DNA of 63,509 nucleotides from an uncultured Clostridia bacterium (GTDB taxonomy: Bacteria; Bacillota; Clostridia; Christensenellales; CAG-138). Location: NCBI GenBank assembly GCA_947168855.1, contig CAMVNO010000010.1, positions 1 through 63,509 of the forward strand, written 5' to 3'. The notes beneath the pieces were generated by a model. It saw only the letters and a list, made by a program, of their open reading frames with translations, was not told where the DNA came from and did not search any database. The position numbers were made by a program, and so were the translations under genes. Below, piece by piece: positions 37,438-44,710 of this stretch. Within the stretch, counting starts at the first letter, position 1. The number at the start of each line of letters is the position of its first letter.

Positions 37438-38790
37438 TCAACCCCAGGGACGTCTGGCGTTGACGAAGTATTTTTTCCAGTAGTTGGTGGACACGGAGCG
37501 CTTTACGACCTTGCCGCTGGAGCTCGAAGCGTCGATCATCATGCCGCTGCCGATATAGATCCCGCAATGGCTGACGCGATCGGATTTATCGCTCTTGAAG
37601 AACAGCAGATCGCCCTTCTGGATCTCGCTGAGGCTTGTGATATTCTTCCACTTCCTCACCTTGGAGAATCCGTTGGCGTCCAGACGGCTGGTGCTGACGC
37701 CCGCTTCTTTCAGGCAGTAATACACGAATCCCGAGCAGTCGAAGGAGTTCGGTCCCTTATCGCCGAGAATGTAATCGCAGCCGATCTTGGAATGCGCCAC
37801 CTTGATCATCTTGTCCAGCCTCGAATCCTTCTTCGGCGTCGGCGTGGTCTTCGGCGTCGCTTTCGGCGTCGTCTTCGGCGTCGTCTTCGGCGTCGTCTTG
37901 GATGAGCTCTTGGAGGAAGGCTTCGGCGTGGTCTTGCTCGTCGCCTTGCTCGTTGCCTTCGGCGTGATCTTCGATTCTTCTTTCTGCTTTGCTTCCAGCG
38001 ATTTTGACGTCTTCGCGTCCTCGCCGAACAGCCTTTCCAGCGTCTTTTCACCGGCTTTTCCGTCCGCAGACAGCCCGTTGCGCTTCTGGAATTCCTTCAC
38101 GGCCTCGACGGTCTTTTCGCCGTATACGCTGTCCACATCGTCCGCGTTGAGATAGCCGAGGTCGACGAGCTGCTCCTGCAGCATCTTGACGTCACGTCCC
38201 TCTGCGCCTTCCAGCAGCATATAGCGCTGCGCCTCGCTGCTGAACAGAAGCGACTGCGTCTGCTCTCCGGCAACGCCGTCCTGTTTGAGCCCGTGCTGCC
38301 GCTGGAACAGCAAAACCGCATATTCAGTGGAATTGCCGAAATAATCGGTCGGCTCCTCGATCTCGAGGTATCCGAGCTCCATCAGCCGTCCCTGCAGCTC
38401 TGCAACGTCTTCTCCCTTGTCGTGCTTTTTCAGCGCCGTGTAGGAGCCGCTCTGCGTGTCGCCCGGCGTGTTCGTCTCGACGTTTTCCTCAGAAGGATCA
38501 TCCGTCTCCTCCGGGTCCGTCAGGTCCTCCGGATCGATCGGCTCCGGATCCATGATCCGCTCCGCCTGCGGCGCGCGCAGCAATGCCGGAAGCTCCGCCG
38601 TCGTTGCTTCCGAAACGCTCCGCGCCTCTTTTGCGCCCGCACACGAAGAGATCCCGATGATGATCGCAATCACGATCAGCAGCACGGAGATACTGAAAAT
38701 CAGCAGCGTAAGGATCGTGCGTTTCTGTGCGACGCTCAGGCTGCTCCAGTTTCGAATGATGTAAGGAATCGTCAGTTTTTGCTTTTCCAT
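37438..38790 (-). CDS. NlpC/P60 peptidoglycan endopeptidase with two peptidoglycan-binding domains
   Basis: A 450-residue membrane-anchored hydrolase. One helix (about 25-48) is followed by an acidic linker, two PG_binding_1 domains (about 118-175 and 185-250; LQGRLMELGYL and LQEQLVDLGYL), a Thr/Pro/Lys linker (about 265-325), and an NlpC/P60 domain with Cys in FDCSGFVYYC (about 352) and His in SHCGIYIG (about 407). The enzyme would cleave peptide stems of peptidoglycan. The only promoter places transcription start at or next to the ATG. Confidence 0.92.
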   Translation of the reverse strand: MEKQKLTIPYIIRNWSSLSVAQKRTILTLLIFSISVLLIVIAIIIGISSCAGAKEARSVSEATTAELPALLRAPQAERIMDPEPIDPEDLTDPEETDDPSEENVETNTPGDTQSGSYTALKKHDKGEDVAELQGRLMELGYLEIEEPTDYFGNSTEYAVLLFQRQHGLKQDGVAGEQTQSLLFSSEAQRYMLLEGAEGRDVKMLQEQLVDLGYLNADDVDSVYGEKTVEAVKEFQKRNGLSADGKAGEKTLERLFGEDAKTSKSLEAKQKEESKITPKATSKATSKTTPKPSSKSSSKTTPKTTPKTTPKATPKTTPTPKKDSRLDKMIKVAHSKIGCDYILGDKGPNSFDCSGFVYYCLKEAGVSTSRLDANGFSKVRKWKNITSLSEIQKGDLLFFKSDKSDRVSHCGIYIGSGMMIDASSSSGKVVKRSVSTNYWKKYFVNARRPWG

Positions 38791-38796
38791 ACCGAA

Positions 38797-38825
38797 AGTG
38801 TATCGCTCTTTGCAGAATTACGCAA
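38797..38825 (-). promoter_or_regulatory. NlpC/P60 gene promoter, predicted leaderless
   Basis: Minus strand -35 TTGCGT (38820-38825), 17-base spacer, -10 TACACT (38797-38802), and only six bases to the ATG at 38790. The expected start point coincides with the start codon, and there is no ribosome site. Confidence 0.6.
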
Positions 38826-38882
38826 GCATAAAATTCCGATGTTTAACAAAATTTCATATCTATTTTGCATTTCTGTTGCATC

Positions 38883-41414
38883 TCACGGCTTCGCCGTCTG
38901 CCGTTCGTACCAGTAGGTCACGATCCGTTCGATCGCAAGCGCGCCGGAGCTTCCGGACAACCCGTTCGGAATGAACACAACGATCGCGATCTCGGGGTCC
39001 TCACGCGGCGTGACCGCCGCAAACCAGCAGGTGTTCTCGAGGTCGATGTTATTGGTTGCGGCGGTCTGCGCCGTACCGGTTTTGCCGCTGATCCGTTCGA
39101 GGTATCCCTTGTGCGCAAACGCCATCGAAAAAACGGAGGAAGCCGTGCCGCCGTCCTCCGGCGAGACCACGCCCTTCATGCCCTCTGCGATCGCGTCCCA
39201 GAACACGTCCGGCGCAAAGATGGAATCGACGGCTTCTGGCTCGTTTTTCCGGTACACCGTGCCGTCCGCCGCGTCGATCTCCTTGAGCAGCGTGGTGCGC
39301 CAGGCCGTGCCGCGGTTGGCGATCGTCGAAACATACCGCGCGATGGAGATCGGGGTCACCAGCATAACGCCCTGTCCGATCCCGGTCTGAATCGTATAGG
39401 TCGGCTTCCACCGAAGCTCCTCAAGCCATGTCGAGATCGAGACGATCCAGTTCGTGTGCGCGTAGGATACGCCGACCGGAATGTTCATCTCCTCCTTGAG
39501 GATCTCACGGATCTCCGCGCCGCGCTCGCGCTGTTCGCCGTCCATCAGCCGCAAAAGCCGGTCGGCGCACGTTCTGAGCTTCGCATCCGGGATGTCCGTT
39601 TTCCGCTGGTCCCGGATCGAACGCAGCAGGTTGTAGATGTTGTTGTAGATCAGCCGCGGCAGCGAGGAGGTCTGCTCCGAAAGCGATTTCTCGCAGTCAT
39701 AGCGCGCCTTCTGTCCGCCGATCTGCACGGTAAGCTCGCCGGGCAGCTCAATGCCGGTCGTGCCCTGCATGCCCAGCTTGCCCGCCCAGTAATTCAACCG
39801 TTCGATCCCGACGCGGTCGGCAATCGTGTAGAAGAAATAGTTGCACGAAACGGTCAGCGCGCGCGACAGCGTCAGGTTCGCGTGCTTTGCGGTGTTTGTG
39901 ATCCAGCAGCTCGGCGCGTTCTGTTCGACCTTTGTGGTCGGGTCGTCGACAAAGTAATAGTACGGCGAATGGTCCGAGATCGTCTCGGTCGTCGTGAGCT
40001 TGCCCTCCATCAGTCCCGCAAACCCCGTCGCCATCTTGAACACGGAGCCGGACGCCGTGCGAATGCCGATCGCGCGGTTCAGCGTCGGCTGATTGCTCTT
40101 TGCGCCGAACAATTGCTCGTATTCCGTCTCGTCGATGCCGTCGGTAAACATGTTCGGATCATAGTCCGGATACGACGCCAGCGCAAGGATCTCGCCGGTC
40201 TTTACGTTCATGACGATGACCGCGCCGGTCTCGGCGAGCTTGATGTTTTCCACATGCCCGCCGCTCAGCTTCTCGTATTTTTTGCGGTCCGATTCGATCC
40301 GTTCTTCCTGGATCCTTCGCGTTTCCGCAATGTTCTCCAGAAGCGCTTCCTCGCATGCCTTCTGCAGCCCGATGTCTATGGTCAGCTGCACGTTCATGCC
40401 GTCGGTCGGCTGCGTGGAATCCAGCACCTCCACGATCGCGCCGCGCTTGTTTTTCAGGATCCGCGTCGTGCCGAGCCGCCCGTAAAGATGCGGCGTGAGG
40501 TATGCCTCCATCGTCTTTTCCACACCCGCTACGCCCACGAGATCGTTGTAGGAATAGCCGAGGTCCAGCATGCTGTCCGTTTCCTTTCCGTTCGGATCAA
40601 ACTGCCGGAAATCCTCATACGAATAGCCGATGGAGGTCATGTCCTTTGTGACCTGCTTGGAAAGATACCCGATGATGTGCGAAGCGGTATGCCCGTACGG
40701 ATATACGCGGCGGCTGCTCTTTTCGGTCAGAATGCCGGTCAGCCGGTCGCTTGCCATATCGAGCTCCGTCACGACCGCCAGCGAAACGTCGTACGCGATG
40801 CGGACGCCTTCGAACGCGCGATAGCTGTTCATGACCGCTTCCTGCCGGATCGACATGATCTTCTTGGCCTCGTCGAACGGCATATTGTCCGGAATGCACC
40901 AGGACGCGCGCAGGATGCGGTACGCCTCCTCCGCGGAAAGATCCGGATTGCTGAAATTGCACGCGTCGACAAAGTTCCGCTTGCGCGAAGCGGCAACGGA
41001 CGGATCCGACGTGCGGAAATCGTAAACGAACGTGCCGTCGGACAGCATGTTGATGTAAAACGTGTCGATTGTCTTTCCGCCGCCCTCTTCGATGATGCGG
41101 ATCGCTTCCATCAGCGAATTGGTGTAGCGCGCGCTGTCGACGGGCGTGCGGTTAGAAGGGTCGCGATAGAAAAGGACGTTGTAGGTCGTTTCGTCATAGG
41201 CGAGCACGGCGCCGTTTCGATCGGTGATCATCCCGCGGCTGCCGGACTGGTATGTGGTGACCTCGGTCGTCTGCTGGACCGCCGCCGAATACGCCTCCGT
41301 CTCGCGGATGGCGAGCTTGTCCAGAAAGATCAGCAGCACGCCGAGCATCACGGCAAAGATGCCGATGAGCATCCAGATTCGCGTATTCAGTTTTCCCTTT
41401 TCACCGCGTTTCAT
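38883..41414 (-). CDS. mrdA: Penicillin-binding protein 2 (elongation transpeptidase)
   Basis: An 843-residue class B PBP. One membrane helix (about 14-34), the N-terminal dimerisation domain with RGMITDRNGAVLA, and a transpeptidase domain with SxxK in SGSVFKM (about 456), SxN as SCN (about 523), and KTG in ISGKTGTAQT (about 775). It is longer than typical PBP2: an insertion of about 110 residues (about 560-670) between SxN and KTG contains a Cys and many charged residues. The start overlaps mreD by 4 bases; the mreC-mreD-mrdA order supports the elongasome role. Confidence 0.92.
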   Translation of the reverse strand: MKRGEKGKLNTRIWMLIGIFAVMLGVLLIFLDKLAIRETEAYSAAVQQTTEVTTYQSGSRGMITDRNGAVLAYDETTYNVLFYRDPSNRTPVDSARYTNSLMEAIRIIEEGGGKTIDTFYINMLSDGTFVYDFRTSDPSVAASRKRNFVDACNFSNPDLSAEEAYRILRASWCIPDNMPFDEAKKIMSIRQEAVMNSYRAFEGVRIAYDVSLAVVTELDMASDRLTGILTEKSSRRVYPYGHTASHIIGYLSKQVTKDMTSIGYSYEDFRQFDPNGKETDSMLDLGYSYNDLVGVAGVEKTMEAYLTPHLYGRLGTTRILKNKRGAIVEVLDSTQPTDGMNVQLTIDIGLQKACEEALLENIAETRRIQEERIESDRKKYEKLSGGHVENIKLAETGAVIVMNVKTGEILALASYPDYDPNMFTDGIDETEYEQLFGAKSNQPTLNRAIGIRTASGSVFKMATGFAGLMEGKLTTTETISDHSPYYYFVDDPTTKVEQNAPSCWITNTAKHANLTLSRALTVSCNYFFYTIADRVGIERLNYWAGKLGMQGTTGIELPGELTVQIGGQKARYDCEKSLSEQTSSLPRLIYNNIYNLLRSIRDQRKTDIPDAKLRTCADRLLRLMDGEQRERGAEIREILKEEMNIPVGVSYAHTNWIVSISTWLEELRWKPTYTIQTGIGQGVMLVTPISIARYVSTIANRGTAWRTTLLKEIDAADGTVYRKNEPEAVDSIFAPDVFWDAIAEGMKGVVSPEDGGTASSVFSMAFAHKGYLERISGKTGTAQTAATNNIDLENTCWFAAVTPREDPEIAIVVFIPNGLSGSSGALAIERIVTYWYERQTAKP

Positions 41415-41899
41415 TTGCGAAAGGATCTGCCTTTCTCTCTGCTGCGGAGCATCGCCGCCAGAGGATACACGAGAAGCGCTTCGAGCACGAGCGAGGGAAG
41501 CGCCGCGCGCAAAAGCCGGTATGCGTCAAACTGCGCGCCGATCGCAAGCGAGAAGAGGAAGATCATCGTCTCCGCCGCCAGCGCTGCGACCAGCGCAAAA
41601 AGGATCAGAAGCGCGCGCCGCTGTCCGTTTTTTTTCACGAATCCGTACATGATCGCGACCGCGGTAAGATATGCCGCCGCCGAAAACCCGATATACGGAT
41701 TGCAGAACAGGTCCGTAAAAAGCCCGCCGAAAAACGCGGTCAGCATGCCGTCCTGCACCTTCATTTCCGCCGTTGCCGCGAGCGCAAGGCTCATCGTGAA
41801 CAGCGGTCGGATCCCGTTCTGCGAAAGCGCGGGAAGCACGAACGCGTCCAGGAAGAATGCGGCGAGCGCCGCAAGTATCAACAGGATCCGCCGTTTCAT
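41411..41899 (-). CDS. mreD: Rod shape-determining protein MreD
   Basis: A 162-residue protein with five or six hydrophobic segments, including the family-like stretch LALAATAEMKVQDGMLTAFFGGLFTDLFCNPYIG. MreD links MreC and PBP2/RodA in the elongasome. It overlaps mreC and mrdA by 4 bases at each end. Identification rests on length, topology and position. Confidence 0.88.
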   Translation of the reverse strand: MKRRILLILAALAAFFLDAFVLPALSQNGIRPLFTMSLALAATAEMKVQDGMLTAFFGGLFTDLFCNPYIGFSAAAYLTAVAIMYGFVKKNGQRRALLILFALVAALAAETMIFLFSLAIGAQFDAYRLLRAALPSLVLEALLVYPLAAMLRSREKGRSFRK

Positions 41900-42729
41900 C
41901 CGATCGCCTCATCCACGCCTGCCACGATCAGCGCTTCCTCAAGATGCAGAAAATCAATGTCCATCGAAACGATCGCGTCATAGCTGCCCTTGCCCTCCTC
42001 GTTGACGGCAATGACAGTGCCGACGTAAATGCCCTTCGGGAAGACCCCGCCGATCCCGCTTGTCCGGATCGTGTCGCCGACGCGGATGTCCGCCTTGCCG
42101 GGCAGATAGTACAGAAGGGTCCCGATCCGCTCGCCGTCCTCGAGATACAGCCCGCCGAGCATGCCCTCGTCGCGCGTGCGCTGCACCATGACGCTGATGC
42201 GCATCTTTTCATCGCACATCGTCTTGACCCGGCACCAGTTCGGACCGACCTCCGAGACGCGCCCGACCACGCCGTGCGGCGTGATGACCGCCATTTTTTC
42301 GGTCACGCCGTTTCGCGAGCCCGCGTTCAGCATGATCGTGTCGATATAGGGATTGCTGTCCCGTCCGATGACCGACGCGGTCACGAAATGCAGATTCGGA
42401 TTTGTTTCAACGTAGTTCAAAAGCTCCGTCAGCCGCGCGTTCTCCTTTTCGGTCTCGTCCAGAAGCGCAAGCTGCTGCTGCTGCAGAAGAACCGCCTCGC
42501 GGAGCCGTTCGTTTTCCTCCTGCACGGCGGACGGCGTGAATATGCGGATAAAGAATCCCCCGACCTTCTGCTGCGCGGTATGCAAAAAAGCCGCGACGGG
42601 CGAAATCGCCGTGCGGAACAGCCCGTCCTCCGTGCCCCTGCCGTTTGCGGTAAACGCAGCAAGGACGATCAGAAGGACGATCGCCGTCAAAGCAATCCAC
42701 ATCGGTCTCGAATTCCAAAGCTTCCGCAT
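41896..42729 (-). CDS. mreC: Rod shape-determining protein MreC
   Basis: A 277-residue protein: an N-terminal helix (about 9-31), a coiled coil (about 60-105), and a beta-rich periplasm-side domain with VIGRDSNPYIDTIMLNAGSRNGV and the conserved GVVGRVSEVGPNW and GGVFPKGIYVGTV stretches. MreC activates PBP2. The ATG at 42729 has GGAGGCAG upstream. mreB is not in the window. Confidence 0.94.
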   Translation of the reverse strand: MRKLWNSRPMWIALTAIVLLIVLAAFTANGRGTEDGLFRTAISPVAAFLHTAQQKVGGFFIRIFTPSAVQEENERLREAVLLQQQQLALLDETEKENARLTELLNYVETNPNLHFVTASVIGRDSNPYIDTIMLNAGSRNGVTEKMAVITPHGVVGRVSEVGPNWCRVKTMCDEKMRISVMVQRTRDEGMLGGLYLEDGERIGTLLYYLPGKADIRVGDTIRTSGIGGVFPKGIYVGTVIAVNEEGKGSYDAIVSMDIDFLHLEEALIVAGVDEAIG

Positions 42730-42759
42730 ATCTGCCTCCGGTATACCTTTACAACATAC

Positions 42760-42783
42760 AGTATACCACATCGCACGCGTGCG
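42760..42783 (-). promoter_or_regulatory. mreC promoter with adjacent 12-bp palindrome
   Basis: Minus strand extended -10 TGGTATACT (-10 at 42760-42765) lies about 30 bases before the mreC ATG. A perfect palindrome CGCACGCGTGCG (42772-42783) occupies the spacer region and could bind a regulator. No good -35 is visible. Confidence 0.5.
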
Positions 42784-42810
42784 GAAGGTGAACAAACGGT
42801 TAATTCGTGT

Positions 42811-42975
42811 TTATTCGCGCAGCAGCATCCAGCCCGCCGCCAGCAGCGAAACGATCCCGATGATCAGAAAGACCCACCACGGCACACAGTAGAACACAAG
42901 CGCCGTCGCCGCGGCGCAGATCGAAACCAGCATCAGCCGCCTCGCCCTGCACTTTCGTTCGCATTTCCTTCGCAT
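42811..42975 (-). CDS. 54-residue membrane protein
   Basis: The minus strand encodes 54 residues from ATG 42975 to TAA 42811: a highly basic, Cys-containing N-terminus (MRRKCERKCRARR) and two closely spaced hydrophobic segments (LMLVSICAAATALVFYCV and FLIIGIVSLLAAGWMLL) around a Pro-Trp-Trp turn, ending LRE. GAGGAGG lies 7 bases upstream of the ATG, which strongly supports translation. It precedes mreC by 81 bases with mreC's own promoter between. I recall similar short membrane proteins in Clostridia but no function. Confidence 0.75.
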   Translation of the reverse strand: MRRKCERKCRARRLMLVSICAAATALVFYCVPWWVFLIIGIVSLLAAGWMLLRE

Positions 42976-43091
42976 ACGCCTTCCTCCTCTTTTTCTGTAT
43001 CATACGCGAAATATGCCGGAACTGTGACGGTTTCCGGCGGCGGGAGCGATCCGTTTCCGCACCGCGGCGGAACGCCGCACGACGATTCGGA

Positions 43092-43105
43092 ATACGATAT
43101 CGTAT
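43092..43105. promoter_or_regulatory. 14-bp perfect palindrome upstream of the ABC pair
   Basis: ATACGATATCGTAT is a perfect 14-bp palindrome 22 bases before the ATPase start codon and just ahead of its AAGGAG ribosome site. It overlaps the likely -10/start region and is a candidate operator for the plus-strand transporter operon. Confidence 0.45.
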
Positions 43106-43127
43106 CATTGCAGTAAGGAGATCGGGT

Positions 43128-43874
43128 ATGCAATCCGAATTGATACAGCTTTCTGACGTTTCGCACAGCTTTCATACGGTCGCAGGCGAAACGATTGCCA
43201 TACAGAATCTTGATCTGACCGTATACGAAGGCGAGTTCTTAGCGATCGTCGGTCCGTCCGGCTGCGGCAAAACGACCGTGCTTTCGCTGATCATGGGGCT
43301 TTTGTCCCCCACCGCTGGCAGCGTTCGATTCTCGCGCGAAAAGCTGCGGCTCGGCTACATGCTGCAGCGCGACCATCTTCTGGACCATCGCACCGTGGAG
43401 AAGAACGTGCTTCTGGGGCTCGAGGTGCAGCATCGGCTGACGGAAGAGAGCAAGGCGCGCGCGTTCGCGCTTCTGGACACCTACGGACTCGGCGAGTTCC
43501 GCACCTATAAGCCGCAGCAGCTTTCCGGCGGCATGCGGCAGAAGGTCGCGCTGATCCGCACCCTCGCGCTCGAGCCGGACGTGCTCCTTTTAGACGAGCC
43601 GTTCTCCGCGCTCGACTATCAGACGCGACTGAAGCTGAGTGACGAGGTTTACCGCATCATCCGCAGTGAGCATAAAAGCGCGATCCTCGTCACGCACGAC
43701 ATTTCGGAAGCCGTCTCGATGGCGGACCGCGTCGCGGTCTTTTCCGCACGCCCCGCCGGGCTCAGGGAGCTGATCGACATCGGATTTTCCGCCGATATGC
43801 CGCCGCTCGAACGGCGCAGCCGACCGGAATTCCACGACTATTTCGACCGGATCTGGAAGGAGCTGCAGTCATGA
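43128..43874 (+). CDS. NitT/TauT-type ABC transporter ATP-binding protein
   Basis: A 248-residue ATPase of the nitrate/sulfonate/thiamine-precursor importer class. Walker A GPSGCGKTTVLS (about 43-54), signature LSGGMRQKVALIRTL, Walker B VLLLDEPFSALD, H-loop LVTHDISEAV. ATG at 43128 has AAGGAG upstream. One of the few plus-strand genes. It overlaps the permease gene by 4 bases. Confidence 0.9.
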   Translation: MQSELIQLSDVSHSFHTVAGETIAIQNLDLTVYEGEFLAIVGPSGCGKTTVLSLIMGLLSPTAGSVRFSREKLRLGYMLQRDHLLDHRTVEKNVLLGLEVQHRLTEESKARAFALLDTYGLGEFRTYKPQQLSGGMRQKVALIRTLALEPDVLLLDEPFSALDYQTRLKLSDEVYRIIRSEHKSAILVTHDISEAVSMADRVAVFSARPAGLRELIDIGFSADMPPLERRSRPEFHDYFDRIWKELQS

Positions 43875-44668
43875 TAAACACCGCCGTTTCCAAAGCGCAT
43901 GCGAACTATCTTCTGCGCATCCGCCGCGATGCGCGTCTCGTCGTCATCGCCCGGATCGCCGTGCTTCTCGGGTTTCTGCTTCTCTGGGAGCTCGGCGCGG
44001 ACCTTCGGTGGTTCGATCCGTTCATCCTCTCCTCGCCTTCACGCGTGATACAGACGATCGCCCGGCTCTACGCGGACGGCTCCCTCTGGACGCACATCGG
44101 CGCAACGCTCTTTGAAACCGTGCTCGGCTTCCTGCTCGGCACGCTGCTCGGCGCGCTCATGGCGGTGCTCCTGTGGTGGATGCCGAAGCTGAACCGTGTA
44201 TTGGACCCGTATCTTGTCGTGCTCAACGCGCTTCCGAAGATCGCCCTCGGACCGGTGCTCATCGTCTGGATCGGCGCGGGGACCGCTTCGATCGTGGTCA
44301 TGGGCGTGCTCGTTTCGCTGGTCGTAACGACCGTGACGGTCTTAAACGGCTTTCTCGCCGCAACCGATGAAAAGCAGCTTCTCATGCGCACGCTCGGCGC
44401 TTCAAAGCTGCAGATCTTTACCAAGGTGGTGCTGCCCGCGGGGATCCCCGATCTCATCTCGGCGCTGAAAATCTCGGTCGGCATGAGCTGGGTCGGCGTG
44501 ATCGTCGGCGAATACCTCGTCAGCAAGGCGGGTCTCGGCTACCTGATCGTGTACGGCGGGCAGGTCTTCAAGCTCGATCTCGTCATGGCGTCGGTCACGG
44601 TTTTGTGCATCCTCGCCGCGCTGATGTACTATGCCGTCGCCTTTCTCGAGAAAAAGGTCCGCCGATAA
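43871..44668 (+). CDS. NitT/TauT-type ABC transporter permease
   Basis: A 265-residue permease with about six membrane segments and the EAA-loop region RTLGASKLQIFTKVVLPAGIPDLISALK. It resembles SsuC/TauC/ThiX permeases. No solute-binding protein lies next to it: a divergent small membrane gene is upstream and an opposing gene is downstream. Substrate therefore open (sulfonate, nitrate, pyrimidine precursor or another). Confidence 0.9.
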   Translation: MINTAVSKAHANYLLRIRRDARLVVIARIAVLLGFLLLWELGADLRWFDPFILSSPSRVIQTIARLYADGSLWTHIGATLFETVLGFLLGTLLGALMAVLLWWMPKLNRVLDPYLVVLNALPKIALGPVLIVWIGAGTASIVVMGVLVSLVVTTVTVLNGFLAATDEKQLLMRTLGASKLQIFTKVVLPAGIPDLISALKISVGMSWVGVIVGEYLVSKAGLGYLIVYGGQVFKLDLVMASVTVLCILAALMYYAVAFLEKKVRR

Positions 44669-44692
44669 AAAAAGGACCGCGCAAAGCGGTCC
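44667..44692 (-). terminator. Terminator of the PIG-L family gene
   Basis: Minus strand stem GGACCGC/GCGGTCC with 5-base loop (44686-44692, 44674-44680) and seven T (44667-44673). It begins within the end of the convergent permease gene. Confidence 0.9.
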
Positions 44693-44710
44693 CGAACAGA
44701 GGGATTTCGG

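Noticed and set aside
38865-42005. Very long open frame on the plus strand opposite mrdA-mreD-mreC
   Set aside because: Antisense shadow from GC-rich third positions; the minus strand has full domain motifs and coupled starts. The same holds for long plus-strand frames at 8752-10917 (gyrB) and 34948-37380 (glgP).
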